Positions 44,250-57,617 are shown, counted from the stretch's first letter. The stretch is DNA of 64,000 bases from Holothuria scabra (GCA_037179385.1 CM074187.1:17671450-17735449), one strand, 5' to 3'. Numbers and translations are program-made. The notes: a model not told the origin generated them from the sequence alone.

Positions 44250-45009
44250 ATCTTTGGCCTGGAAAATATTTCATTGCAATTTTTGAAAAGAGAGATAGAC
44301 TGCACTTGGTAATCATCTGATACCAGTACCAGTACAACCAGTTGGTGCAACTGTGGTGTTAAATTAGAGAACAGTCTGAAATTATCATTGAACTGTCATG
44401 ATTGGTATGCCCTTGTCCTTCAATAAAGCAATAACTGGTACATATGGAGTTACATTTTAAACAGGGACCTACCAATTCAACATTAAAGAAAATATTTTTC
44501 AACTGCTGTAGTAGAAAAACAGGGACTACTGTAGCTGTTCACAGAAGAGATGCTTTCAACAATCAGTATGATTTAGTTAATAGCATGTGCAGGAATTTTG
44601 TTGATTTTTTTTATTTTGCTTAATAAAATAAGCTGCTTTCATGGGTAAAATGAGTACAAATTCTTTATTAATAGAGGTGGTGTGATGTAATGCATGATGA
44701 TTTCAACAACTGTAGAAGTCTTATAGTAGTATACAGCTTCCTGAGTTTGGGAAATTGAGAAATGTTTCCAGTTTTATTGAGCTTATTGAGACCTGCACTG
44801 TTTACATACAAATGTGGTATGATGATAGCAACTCACTGGATTAAGGAGCATTTTTGTGGAGGGTTGGGGAGAAAGTATAAGGGGAGCTAACTGCAAATTA
44901 TGGGATATTTTCTTAGCACCCTTGTATGATGTATACACAGCATGTCCTTACCACTACTAGCCTCTGCAATATTTTTGTGAACTTGGATTTTTTGTGTGTT
45001 CGTGGGTAG

Positions 45010-45150
45010 GGTAATGGAAAAGAATCTAGCAAGTGTTGCACAAATGTAACAAGTGGAGAGACACTTTATACATTACCATCTGTAACTGAGCATCATTCTG
45101 ACATGCGTCTGGGTGATCACTTCGGATTAGCAATAATCCCATCATCACAG
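45010..45150 (+). other. 141-bp exon-like segment d (copy 2)
   Basis: Same AG/GTAAG boundaries, length and open frame as 13555-13695 (CCTNVTSGETLYTLPSVTEH ... GDHFGLAIIPSSQ). The upstream acceptor is GTGTTCGTGGGTAG. Confidence 0.4.
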
Positions 45151-46628
45151 GTAAGTTAATTGGAGGATTACAACTACTGTAATGCATAGCACACGAAGCC
45201 TTGTTACAAATCATTGCATGTATGTACCTGTAGAATTTGCATTACTACAGTCTAGTTCTACATTCCATAACCTCTTGAGACAGTGTAAACTCAGCCAGAG
45301 CCTTACAAGTGGCAGGCTTATGCAAATGGTTTCACGGACAACTTAGTTTTTCAAGGGGGGAGGTGGGGGGGTGGGTAGAGACCTAGGTCTCCATAAAACT
45401 GCAACCAGACAGGCCATGCAGATAGAGTGTTTAATTTAAGTGATGTAAGGTTACAGGTGGGATTAAAAATTATGAATTGCTTCTCAGAGACAAGAAATTT
45501 TTGTCCTTCATGGTCCCGGGAAGGTAAAGGCCTACCTTTGGGCCTCGATTTTCAGAAAAAATTTGTGATTGTCCTTGGGCAACCAGTTCCATATTTTTAG
45601 TTGTCCTAAAGAAAATTTGGCTGTCCAAAACATTTTGTGTCCAAAACATTTTTTGACCAATTACAGCACAAAACAGTAATTGCGTGTATGTATAATTGGT
45701 CTGGAAGAATGAAATGATAAAATTTTTGCAAGACAAAGGCACTTGAAGTGTGAAACTATGATGGAAAATTTTGCAACGAGTTGATCAGTCAGCATGTAAA
45801 ACATACTTCTTCATTCAGATAAAAGCTAGCTGCTGGAATATAATTCTTCCACCTTTTGGTTGTCCTTATGGAACTTTAGTTGTCCCGGATAATCGCACAA
45901 CCAAGAAAATCGAGCCGTGCCTCCCACATGATACATAATCTGAGAGATTTGCAAAATACCCATGTTAATCTCTTCCTTTCTCTCTGAGCTTGGATCACTG
46001 TTTCAGTAGGCTATGCATGTCTTGTCTTATGCTACTTATCATTGTTTGAGACTGGCAGCAATCAGTAAAAGGAGTAATAAAAATTATCAGATTCAAATTA
46101 AACACATGTTTATATTGAATTAAGTGTCATACCTAGTTAGTGCTGCTGGCCGCATGAAAGAATCACTGTGGTCAATACTCTACAAGATGGCTGGCTATTT
46201 CTACCTTATCACATAGGGTATATTGTTCCCATGTCTCATAAATCCCACTTTCATATATACCATCTCGTTTTGGTCCACTGTCCCAAAAGTCCCATGTATT
46301 ACTCACTGCTCCCCAACCAATCAACTCATTGGGATTATAGGGGTTTGGGTTAGAGATATGGTTATTGGGAATGCACTTAAAAATATGAGGGAAACAATGC
46401 CATGGGGAACCAATGCATATTACAGGTAACAAAACTATATTAGATTAACAAGGCCACCATGTAGGTAGCTCACAGGTAGGGATATTAATTGGGCAGCTGA
46501 CCCATATTCTCCCCACATATCAGTTGTTTGCCCCAGAGCTCTCTCATATCAGTGAAGTGGGCTATCATAAAAAGGCCACTTATTAATCCCAGGTGAAATT
46601 GGCCCACATGGCACCCATTGGTGCAGCT

Positions 46629-46873
46629 GCAGAGGAGCCAACCGAGGCATGCATTATTTGTTCCCCTTCCCAAGATTTTGGCTTGTGTCCCTCCCCAACT
46701 TAGGTCAGTTAAGAATTGAGTACACAGAAAAAAATTAATAATATACCTCTCCAGATCTAATTTTTCATACTGAAAAATATCCTTGCAAGCTTTCGGGTTT
46801 TCGCCCCCTGAACATGCCTACCTCCAACCTGAATGGGAATGAATGCTTTGGGATCTATATTCTGTTTGGAGCT
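46629..46873. other. Segment present only in transposon copy 2
   Basis: Copy 1 passes from GGTGCAGCTGC straight to CCCCAACATTATCC (near 15180-15200). Copy 2 has about 245 bp between these words, starting AGAGGAGCCAACCGAGG. Whether it was inserted here or lost from copy 1 is not decided by the sequence; no clear duplication flanks it. Confidence 0.55.
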
Positions 46874-47856
46874 GCGTCCAAAATTTTTGCCCCAACATTA
46901 TCCTGTCCCCTTTATTTGTCCCCACCCCATCCAGTTTTGACAGTCTGGCACCACCGCTGCCAGTCCATGGCATAGCCCCGGGGGGGGGGGGTCAGAACCT
47001 TGCAATGCAAAAAACACCTAAAATAGCGGTTTTTCTCCCTGTTCTTCCCTCATTTAGTGCCCCATGACACCAACCCCCTCCCCCGATAACACAATCATGG
47101 CTATGCGCCTGACTGCAACTACAGCAGTATCAAGGATGGGGGACCATTGACGGGGAAGTAAAGAGATCAGACTAAAGACATATGCCCTTATGTTAGACAG
47201 CAAAATTGTCCTTCATCCATCAAATAACGGCATTTTCTTCTCCTACCCATTTGACTTATTTGTCTGTAATCTCGTAATCTCAGTTGAGTACTTTTTTGGA
47301 TTCAGACGGTTTCGTTCGTTGCAATACTGTTCATTTTTTGTGGGCTACAATCTGACAATAACAGTTCAATGATAAGTGTCTGTAATCAGTTCGCATAATT
47401 GCTTCAAGTACTAATTCAATGTGTTACGTCGCTGTAAACTCCGATTTCGTGCCAGCAGGATAGATCGAATTGTCACATACATTGTATCACTTATTTTACA
47501 ACATGCGAATTCCCCATTTTAGAAGTATTCCACTATTGTACGGGCTCAAAAACATTACGTTTTCTGCTACGCCTCAGTGGAAGACGATACAAGGTTATAA
47601 AGAGCGATCGTATTTTCGTTTTACCACGAGAGATATCAATTTAATTACTCCTTATACGCTTAAATATTTAGGAAAAAATAATTTGAGGTATATTTAAATA
47701 CTTAATTATTATGGGTATGATCAGGGTCTTTAATATTATTCACTCACGTTTCTATACAAACCTCCAATTGGGCGATACTAAAGTTTATGTTTGAGAATGC
47801 TAATTGGTTGGTAGTGCTGACACAGTTTAAAGATGAATAATAAATAGCCTTATTAG

Positions 47857-48041
47857 TATGACGTCATAGAAACCAATTGTCCCAAGTCTCTCGTTGAGAA
47901 AGGATAAAATTAATTGACCGATAGTGGGCGTATTAGATAAAAGGAAAATACGATATTCTGTACTATGCTGAAGTAGGGAGATTTTGAAGAGCAAGTTGTA
48001 AACTCCCCGCGGAACACTCACGAGAGACTTGGCCAAGTCCA
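47857..48041 (-). repeat. Right terminal inverted repeat, transposon copy 2
   Basis: Counterpart of 16146-16328, ending GAGACTTGGCCAAGTCCA. Confidence 0.85.
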
Positions 48042-48315
48042 TGGCCTGGGGGATGTCACTAAAAGGAATCGGTATCTGCCTTTCCCTTGGAAAAAATTGT
48101 AAACTTCAGGAGGACGCAGATCGCAAATGCGGCAATATTTGAATGGATTTCAGCTTTAATAGGGAAACCAAAAGTAGTTGTGTCTCCCTCTGAGAAACTG
48201 TCTTTGCTTTCTTTCCTTTTGGGGAGCATAAAAATTTCAAAATACTCTTTTTAGTCTACTAGAGATTTTACAAGTGACATACATACTGCCAAAGAAACGT
48301 TTCCCGGTTGTCAGT

Positions 48316-49373
48316 CAGTGGCGTCACCAGACATTTCATTCTGGGGGGCACTGAGGGGGCACAATGATTTTATGGGGGGGGGGCATTGCTAGACTCCACT
48401 CATGGCGCCGGAGGCGCCACCGAGCGCGAAGCGCCAGACTCAACGGGTGGGATCCAGGGGCAAAGCCCAGGTGGGGATCGCGGGGGAACCCCGGAAGCTC
48501 CTGGGTTTGAGCGTGTTGGTGAGGTATTAGAGACGTTATTTAAGGGTAATTTTATTGACTTAACACTGGTCTAAAAGGTTACCTCCAGGGTAACTTCAAG
48601 TAAGCCTCTCGGTAAAAAACCACTGATTCAACTACCAAGACCTTATCCGGCTGACATTTGGAAAATGGGGTAGATGATCTATAGAGAAAAAAAGTTGATG
48701 AGCACTTCAATGTGAATTTTGCTGGGGGTCCAGGGGGTGAAGTCCCCGGAAGCTCCTGGGTTTTAACGGTTTTTGAGGTATTAAAGACGTTATTTAAGCG
48801 TGTTTAGCGTCTTTAGCGTGTTTGTAAGGTTTTAAAGTTGTTTTTTAAAAGAGTTGTTTTAACACTGGCTTAAAAATTACTTACAGGGCAATTTCGAGTA
48901 AGCTTTTATTTTGGTAACAACACAAACGTTAGTGAAACTACTCTCAAGAGCGTATCAGGCTGACAATTTGAGGAAGGTGAGCTGCACCGTGACTATAAAG
49001 AGAAAGAAAGGCAGTTGATGGGCAATTAGATGTGATCCTCTGAAGGAAAAATGTAGGCTTAATCCTGCTTGAAGGGTTACCTGAGCTGTGCGCCACCTCC
49101 AATTGACGTAGTCGGAAGTGTGAAGAAATTTTTGAAAAAAAAAACGTAACCCCTCAGACAGCTGGAAATGGCATTTCCAAGGTTTTTGCGATAATTTCAT
49201 TTGGAAAACATGAAAATTTACTGCCTTTTCTTTTCAACAGAGGAATCGAATCCTAAAAATTTCATAGTGACACTCTGACTACAGAAGACATATTTTTTTT
49301 TAAAATCTCAAATCTCAGTTTGGGGGGGGGGGCACACGGGGGCACCCCCCCCCCCCCTTGGCGACGCCACTGA
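48316..49373. mobile_element. 1.06-kb non-autonomous DNA element, 6-bp TSD
   Basis: The ends TCAGTGGCGTCACCA and, inverted, TTGGCGACGCCACTGA are flanked by perfect TGTCAG repeats (48310-48315, 49374-49379). G-runs and C-runs lie just inside both ends. The interior has two related modules (GGAAGCTCCTGGGTTT...GAGGTATTA...GACGTTATTTAAG at 48491-48545 and 48747-48797) and no transposase. The tip CAGTGGCG recurs across the window, so this is the one intact member of a common family. If the flanking match is taken as 8 bp with end mismatches, hAT is possible; the family is not certain. Confidence 0.7.
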
Positions 49374-49379
49374 TGTCAG

Positions 49380-52300
49380 AGGTGTCTAGAAGCAAAATGG
49401 TGCAGTACTTGTTCGGTCATTGGTACAGTACATTACGTAGTCAAAATGAAAATACTATGAGTATATCTCTCAAAATATTCAAACCGGAAAGCAGAAATAT
49501 GGATCATGTGGGAAACACATACAATCCGGACCTTTTTAGACATTTTAAAAATCCGCCCGGGTGCCAGTGTCAACTAGTAAAAGAAGGACTTGTCGAAAAA
49601 AAATCGTTCTACAGTGGCACTTGTCATAGGCAGGAGTGAGGCACTACATAGGCCTTCTTGTTAAGGATGGAAGGGAAGATTTATTCGAAGGCAGTACCTT
49701 GTCCCTACGGCATACTTTGTGTATGATAAAGTATAGGAATGGTCGTGTAAGAATAGTCTCAAGTGTATGATTGCCTTGTTTTCAGTAAATCAACCAGCTA
49801 TCCGAAAGCCAGAAAGGGTCTTAACCTAACGAAGTCACATTCAAGTTTGTCGTCGAGACGTTCGTTTCAGCTTCGAAGTGAAATGCAATAAACGACAGAC
49901 ATTGCAGATTATATACGGTATCTAACTTAGTGAAAGAAGGCGTTTTGAAATTATTACTTGATTCCATACCTGCGCACGAGATGTGTTTGACACAGAATCG
50001 TGCATGTTTTCTTAATTGTTGCACATTTGATTTATTTATTGTTTTCGAAAGAAATACTTCAAAGTTTATTTCCGTTCAAACACTTTATTTTTGGCTCAAT
50101 TACTTTTATCATGACACAAAAAATCTGGGGCCTTGGCCCCCAGCCCCACCACCGTGGCTGCGCCACTGCTTGAAAGGCAAAGTCTTCTTATCCCAGTTCT
50201 TCTCATTGGGTACTCGTGGTCGTTAGAACTAGGAAACTGACAAAGTATATGTCACTCTCGTCCCAGTATCATGGCAAATTGAAACTCCAAAAGAGGAAGT
50301 GATGGAGGATCTGTCAACAAAGTCTCATAGAAATACTTAATGCTTACAGAGGCGTGGCTAGAAAAGATTTTTTCCAAGAAGGGGTTGGGGGCAGGCAACC
50401 ATATATTCAGACTTTGTCTTTCAGATTATGAATGCAGTTTTCAGCTAGGGTGGATTACCCCTTTCTGAGACAAATATTTGGACACCAAGAATGTTTTCCT
50501 TTACAAACAAATCGTTGCAATTATGGAAACAATTGGATTCTGGGTTTCCCAACGAAAACTTGAAAAGATAGGGAAACATTGAAGAATCAGTCCTTTCTAT
50601 AAGTAGATCCGAAATTGCACGGGGACTGAGGATCGTTGCTGTTACATAATGTTATAATGTTATGTTAGGCCTGTGAATTGAGGCTTTCCAACGACTTCTA
50701 AAGACTTTTCGAAACTTTGTTGACCTCTACATAGGGCAAGATCCTCTAATGTTAAGTTTATTAGTAAAGCAAAACAATAACTGATTGCAGCTCCACTGAG
50801 TGTAGACTGACATAATACCCAACCTACCACAATGCATCATATGTGCAACATTCAGATCAATTCTCACTCATTTCTTCAAATTTTTTAGACCTTTCCCTCC
50901 TAAAATACATTCAAGACAGTTATTCATCACCCAAATAGTTTCAATTTTCCCAACCTATTTACTGCTACTCCCTGCCACAGTTGTCTCAAACTCAGCCTTA
51001 TCCAGACACAATCATAGTTTACTGCTTCAGGGCATACCCTTGTGAGCATACAATGCTCTAATTTTAATGTGTAGCGTTAGATGGAGTTCTAAAGCCCAGT
51101 TTTCGACCTATTGCTTCAAGTCAAGCCAGCTATGGCATTTTTTCCAGTTGTGGCTGATTGGCTTGTTTTTCCTACTCCATTGCTTATGCTGAGCAATTGG
51201 ACAGTACTGCACTTTATATGTAGGTACTTCTGAAGGAATATTCTGGTCACTTCAATTTGAAAAATCTCAAAAGTAACATTTGACATGAAAATTTGGTACT
51301 GCAAATACTATTTAGAAGGCCTTAACTTCAATACCTTGTGAGTGTGGGCATTTTGCTACACAAATACTTGAATATCAAGATCTTATGTTGGAGAAAATGT
51401 AGGATTTTGAGAATCTGGCTAGTTAGAGCTTTACGGCCCAGTTTCCAACCTATTGGAACCTTTTTTCCCTTGTGGCTCTTGAAATTTCAGAATGAAACAA
51501 TGAAATTAACCCTGCACTGTAGTTTGCCGGTGTTACTTGATGATTTAGTGTCAAGTATGGAAAATTTCCTTTTTCAGAGCAGCTGGCGATCAACGCTCCC
51601 TTTGCGCTGCTCTGTAGATACACCACTAAACGTCGACAAATAGCATTTTTAAAACAAACATGCCTAAAAAGCGGATGTCTCTATGGAAAACTAGACCTAG
51701 TCGTAAACCAATTAGAAAATGTATTCTAACTACGATTACTTTTAATTTAAATTTAAAATGTCGTTATCCCAATTTAAATCAGTTTAGTAGCCTATCCTTT
51801 TTTTATGAAAAACTGTTGAGAATCGTGTAATAACATTTTTCTCAATGAATTGTGCGAGGAAAAACTCATAGCTTTATTTGCAATATTTAAGTCCTAATGT
51901 GCAATTAAGAGGTCCTTGGAAAAGAAATTTTGGCTGCTCCTGCCCTTGAAGTATTGATAAGTTGCATGCATACATTTCCCTCGCTGCTAACAATTAGGAA
52001 AGTGGGCAAGGGATAACTCAACCCTTTTCGAAGCTACAATTGTCACGTGTTATTGTAACAGAATGGATAAATATCTTTTTTCTTATGTTCTAATTCTAAG
52101 TAAACACAATCTCTCTACAGGGGTTTTAGACAATTTTTGGAGACTCACCAAACAATTTCAAACTGTGCGGACCTTTAATTTTGGTATAGGACCCTATCAC
52201 ATGGAACAGCTTTATTACGAGTTACAATAGCTATTACGAAATGCAGGATTTCAAGACAGTATACAATCCTAGACGAAAATACAAGGAACATCCGCCTGCT

Positions 52301-53574
52301 CCTCAGTTCATTGTTGAAATTAAATTTTTGAAATTTGCAGTATACTTTGTCTAGAAAAACATTGATTGGGGGGGGGGCAGGGGATTTTGGAAGACAAACG
52401 AATCTGTGCATACGTGTTGCTACATTTGGGCAAAAGTTTCCCATCATTTCTGTCAAGGCTTGTAGACCTTTAGCCGTGTTTAATAAATATAAGGTGTTTA
52501 ATAAGTATAAGGAATCTCTTTTTAATAAAATATTAACTACTAGAACTATTGAAGAAAATAATGAGAAACCTACTTGAAGTTGCTGGTTCGTATATAACAA
52601 GATGTAAGCAAATGTTCAGCGGCTATTGAAGACCAAACAGATTTCTAGCTTTACGAGGTTGGTTAGGGGACATATAAGTCCCGATTCTAGTGGCTGTTGA
52701 GCAAAAAGTAAACTGGTTATACAGCTCTACTGAACTGAATCTAAAATGAGCAACTGAACGCCCTGTCTACAGAATATGTTTGGAACCAAACAAAGGAAGA
52801 AAAGACGTCATTCAGCAATATCATTGTGAACGGTCAAAAAGAGATTTGCATAGAGAATTCAATCAGCTTTGAATAGTATATTGGTAGGAGGTTGAAATGT
52901 TTTTCAAAACTTACTATTTCATTCAGGATCCTAATCGCCACAATCGCCACAATCGCCACAATCGCCACAATGCGAGTTTTATTGTTTAGATTATAAATGT
53001 TGGGATTCCTTCACTTGATCCAAAGCATCGCAATGATGTTCATACCTTCATGCCTTCATGCGTTGCGATCCCGGGAGCGGGGGGAAATGTCCCCCCCCCC
53101 CATTATTTTAAGAGGTGAAATTATTATCAAATGCCCCTCAATATTTGAGGCGCGAAGAAGAGGTGTAACCAATTTATTCTTTGATAAAATTATATAGGCT
53201 AGTTACTATATTTTGTGATTGATGTGACCTGAGTTCTTTAAATACTATTTTTGGAGCGTATTGGTCTCAAATAACAAAACTTTTCGCGCGCCAGGTGCGC
53301 TTTTTTCTTCCGTTACATTCAGTTTAAACACCAGTTTCAGATATGTTGGTTGAAAAAAAGAAAAGTATTCAAAAAAAAAGCTCCTTGCTAGGGTGATTCT
53401 TCCACAAACACTATATTTCAAACACGATATTAAAACGATAAAAATCTCCTTTTGTTTTTGTTTGAATAATTCCTTATTCAGACACAACGTCATATTGTAA
53501 CGAAAATATTGTCTCAGTGATGAAGAGGGTTATCCCCTAAAATCCGTTGCCGCGGTTTTTCAACCCAAGTTTAT
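49380..53574. other. 4.2-kb gene-free stretch
   Basis: No domain-bearing frame. It contains a CCACCGTGGCTGCGCCACTG tip at about 50150-50169, a short AATCGCCAC x4 tandem repeat at 52932-52968, and TTTTCGCGCGCCAGGTGCGC near 53282. Otherwise nothing recognisable. Confidence 0.5.
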
Positions 53575-53692
53575 TTATTTATTCATTCATTTATTCATTC
53601 ATTTATTCCTTCATTTATTCATTCATTCATTTTATTCGTTCGTTCGTTCGTTCGTTCGTTCGTCCGTCCGTCCGTCCATCCATCCACCTTCA
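53575..53692. repeat. (ATTC/GTTC/GTCC)n microsatellite
   Basis: A 4-bp period array grading from TTTATTCATTCA through GTTCGTTC to GTCCGTCC and CATCCATC. It ends directly at LINE B. Confidence 0.9.
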
Positions 53693-53696
53693 ATTG

Positions 53697-56404
53697 TGAA
53701 AATGTCTGCTGGCAGGCCTAAAGGCAGTCGGGTAACTTATCCCCCGAGCAGGCTCGTAGTATTATCACTCTGTTACCAAAGCCGGACAAAGACCTCACTT
53801 TAGTTACAAATTTTCGCCCAATAAGTCTTTAAAATGTAGACTATAAAATTTGTTCAAAAGCATTAGCCTCACGAATTAAGCATGTTGTAAGTAATTTCAT
53901 TCAGTAATTTTATAAAAGGGAGATTTATTGGCGAGAATGTTCGCTGTATTTTAGATGTAATCGATCACTGTGATGCAAAGTCTATTCCCGGCCAGATGGT
54001 GTTTGTTGACATTGAAAAGTCATTCGATAAATTAGAGTGGGATTTTGTATTTAGAATTCTTCGCTTTTTCAATTTCATTAATGATTTCATACGTTGGGTA
54101 CGTACTATATACATTAACTCATCTGCATGTGTTTGCAATAATGGTTTTTCATCTCATTATTTTCCAATTTCTAGAGGCTTAAGACAAGGTTGTCCCTTAA
54201 GTCCTTATATTTTTATTTTGTGTGCCGAGATTTTCGCCCTTAAAATTAGAAGTAGTAATAACATAAGAGGTATAAGACTGAATAATCATGAATTGCGTTT
54301 GGTTCAGTTCGCTGATGATACAACTCTTTTCCTAGCAGGTGTTGAAAATAATTTGATTGAAATTTGTAACATTTTTCAGCTTCTTGAGCGTAGCTCTGGC
54401 TTAAATGTTAATTATGATAAAACTAGTGTGTTTCCTCTTGGGCCATTAAAGGATAGTTAACCTCGTTTCATGGATAACTATTTATTCAACTGGACTACTG
54501 GTCCAATCACCGTTTTGGGAATAACCATCACGAGGGGGGATGATAACTTATTTCGTCTCAATTTTATTCCAAAACTTTCACGACTTAAATCCATCCTTAA
54601 CTTGTGGTCACAGCGAGACCTCACTCCACTTGGCAGAATTACTTTGGTTAAAACGTTTGCTTTATCTCAGCTAGTTTACCTCTTTCAGGTTTTACCAAGT
54701 CCACCTTCTCAATTTGTAAAAACATTAGAGTCAATTTTGTATAAGTTTATTTGGTCATGGAAGCCGGACAAAGTTCGTCGAGGCACAATGATTAATACTA
54801 TAAAGGAGGGGGGATTAAGTGTCACTCATATAAGTAGTTTTATTCGAGGTTTAAAGTGTACATGGGTTAAACGTTACGTTAATGAAAGCGATGCCCATTG
54901 GGCAAAGTTTTTTGATTATTACTTAAAACATTTTGGTGGTTCCTTTCTGTTTAGGTGCAATTATAAGAGCTCTGATGTAAAAACTGGTAATAATTTTATC
55001 GACGATATTTGTCATGCCTGGGCTTTTTGTAACTATAAGGTTCCATTATCAGATTTTAAAAGGCAAATCTTATGGAATAACTCCGATATAAAGATAAATG
55101 GTTCCGTGGTTTTATACAAACAATGGTATTATAATGGAATTATTTTTGTCAAGGACCTCCTCGATGAAAACGATAATTTTTAACTTTTCAGCACTTTCTT
55201 AACAAGTTTAACCTACAATGTTCGTTCTTGTTATATTATAGTATTATGCATGCTTTTCCATCCGAGTGGAAACGAAACTTCAATGTTGTTTCGCAAACGC
55301 CATATGATGAGGACTCTTTATTCGATGGAATACAGGGTACGCCTTTGCTCTCTAGGTATATTTACAATATTTTAATTAAACGTATTTCACTGCCTCCAAG
55401 GGCAATCCTAAAGTGGCAAACTGATTTTGATTTTGAGGATGAGCCATGGCAAAAAATTCACCTGATACCTTTCAAGTCTGTCAAATAAGAGAGTAAATTA
55501 CAATTTATCCAATTTCGTTTTATTCATAGGATACTGGGCACAAACTATTATTTATACAAAATCTACATGATTGAAAATCCAAGATTCACTTTTCGTGGGG
55601 AAAGGGATGAAACTATCAGACATCTGTTCTGGGATTGCAAATATACCTCCGATTTTATTTTACATGTCGAACAAGCTGTATTAGAAAGGCAATTTTGTTT
55701 CTCTAGGGTTGATTTCTTTTTTGGCTATAAATTAATTCTTAAGCATCCTTATAACTTCCTCATTTTGCATGCTAAGTACTTTATTTTCCAACAAAAACTC
55801 CTTGAAAGGATTCCATCTGTGAACGACTTCATGTATAAATTTACGTTTTCTTTGCAAGTGCAAAATCATTTACATAAAATTAAGTCTCGGCAACCAATTT
55901 CTTTCGACTCTTTGAAAAATGCTTTCAGCACCAACAGTTTTCTTTTTGAGTAAGACTTGAACTTTGCTACTGCTGCTGGAGGGTAGGTTTAATTAAAATG
56001 TTCCCAAATACCAGGTATATTGCGGTATACTCGTCAGGGTGGCCGTAGTATACAGCCACTCACATTGGTATTCTGCTTTATGGACTGCCTTCGATACCCT
56101 TATGGTTAGTTATATTAGTTTGGCCACTCTTTGATATGCACTTATCAGTTTTATAATGGAAAACAATGGCTGTTGTTTATGTTATTTTCCTTTCTTAAAA
56201 TGTTTTTGTAATAGCCTACATTCACTGACGTCTTTAAATTTCCATGTTTGTATATTTATAGATATATTTGTCTGACAGTATTGCAGTAGTGGTGTTTCAT
56301 ATATTAAACTCTGTACATACTGACATATGTAAATTGTTTGTAACTGAAGAAAACGATGTGATTGTACAAAATTAATTGTAGTTCAATAAATGATGGCAAA
56401 AAAA

Positions 56405-56405
<1 letters not shown>
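53697..56405 (+). mobile_element. LINE B (Tx1/L1-like), 5'-truncated
   Basis: A 2.7-kb copy begins inside RT and runs to a 3' UTR ending CAATAAATGATGGCAAAAAAAA, a polyadenylation-like signal with a short A tail. It then passes into an (ATTG)n tract. It lacks the endonuclease. Confidence 0.88.
53735..55953 (+). pseudogene. LINE B ORF2 remnant (RT to zinc motif)
   Basis: The broken frame includes IITLLPKPDKDLTLVTNFRP (near 53755), then 53996-54460 with FVDIEKSFDKLEW (first Asp), RGLRQGCPLSPYIFIL and VQFADDTTLFLAG (FADD catalytic box). The stretch 54470-55183 carries the thumb (LGITITRGDDNLFRLNF, LKCTWVKRYVNESDAHW). The stretches 55228-55488 and 55567-55953 carry the C-terminal domain, where the expected CxxC of the zinc motif is lost (ENPRFTFRGERDETIRHLFW keeps only the HLFWDC part). 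About five stops or frameshifts make it inactive. Confidence 0.9.
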
Positions 56406-56447
<42 letters not shown>

Positions 56448-56490
56448 TATTGATTTATTGATTTTATTTATTCATTTATTTATTTATTTC
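56406..56490. repeat. (ATTG)n/(TTTA)n microsatellite between LINE B and LINE C
   Basis: About twelve ATTG units, then ATTT-type units. It joins the 3' tail of LINE B to the truncated edge of LINE C. Confidence 0.9.
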
Positions 56491-57617
56491 AAGTTCTTTT
56501 ACAAAATACGGTGGGTGATCGGGTAAAACCAGGAATAAATAAACAAATTGGGAAAGAGCAAAGGTCTTCACTAAGACATTACGACCAAAAGGGGTCATGT
56601 CCCTAAAAGACCACGAGCGTAGACACGATTTTAGCCGAGACAACTTCGGAGTATAATTGAGCTCAAAAATGTCATTTCTGTTATTGGTTAAGGAAATGCC
56701 CAAATAAGTAACAGGACCTCTGCTAACAACAATGTCACAAAAAGACGTGAACGGAAAATCTATTACAAAAGGACCCAAGGGAAATAGGACAGATTTGGAA
56801 TAATTTATAGTTAACCCTGACGCCTCTGACAAGTCACACAGAGTTTGAATTGTTTTCCGTAAGGAATTAATGGAACTATCTAAAAGAAATACTGTATCAT
56901 CGGCATATTGCAAAAATTTGTAATTAAAGTTCCCAACACGAATACCTCTTATTTCCTTATTATGTAATGCACTTATGGATAAGACTTTTGCACATAAAAT
57001 AAACAAATAAGGGCTGAGGGGCAGCCCTGCCTGACCCCTCTACTAATATGAAAATAGCCAGTGGAGAAACCGTTATTGACAACACAGGCATTGCTGTTGT
57101 TGTACAGCACGGAAACCCATTTCTTAAAATCTTCACCAAAATTAAAATATGTAAGAGTCCTTTGAATATGATTCCATTCAATTTCATCAAATGCTTTATG
57201 GAAATCAACAAAAAGGTAAAACCCAGGAATTTTATTATCTGTAGTGAAATCTATAAGGTCTAAAACGTATCTAATATTCTCGCCAATGAAGCGGCCTTTC
57301 ACAAAACCAGTTTGGGTAGGGCCGATAAGGGAATTGATACAAGATTTAAGTCGAGTTGCCAAGGCTTTGGCTCCAATCTTGTAGTCTGTGTAAAGTAGGG
57401 TAATTGGGCGATAATTTTCTAGTTTATTAGATTGTTTACCAGGCTTTAAAGTTAAAGAAATTACCCCACGAGACTGCTCTGTCGCTAGATAGCCTGAACG
57501 AAATGCATAATTCAGACTTGAAACAACATGGGGACCTATTAAGTGCCAAAACTTTTTGTAAAAATTTGTCGATAGGCCATCAGATTCTGGAGTTTTATCA
57601 TTGCTCATAGAAAGCAA
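56476..57617 (-). pseudogene. LINE C reverse transcriptase
   Basis: Two overlapping frames. The first (57617-56973) has DKTPESDGLSTNFYKKFWHL, LENYRPITLLYTDYKIGAKA, FVDFHKAFDEIEW and RGVRQGCP, after which a frameshift near 57030 diverts it. The second (57006-56476) has LQYADDTVFLLD (~31), the catalytic box, then VTYLGISLTNNRNDIFELNY and DMTPFGRNVLVKTFALSQFV, ending as the copy is truncated after FVKELE. Confidence 0.9.

Larger units (their letters stand above)
41548..48041 (+). mobile_element. 6.5-kb DNA transposon, copy 2, 9-bp TSD
   Basis: The insertion is bounded by perfect 9-bp direct repeats TGGCCTGGG at 41539-41547 and 48042-48050. Its ends are TAGACTTGGCCAAGTCTC and, inverted, CCAAGTCCA (one changed base in the tip palindrome). 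It is colinear with copy 1 from end to end, with roughly 90-95% identity by eye. It is longer mainly because of a ~245-bp segment at 46629-46873 absent from copy 1. Independent 9-bp duplications at two sites confirm transposition. No transposase domain was recognised in either copy, so both may be non-autonomous or carry a divergent, intron-split enzyme. Confidence 0.9.

Noticed and set aside
49358..49639. 93-codon frame starting in the C-run
   Set aside because: The N-terminus comes from the transposon tip; the rest has no domain and no splice or promoter context.
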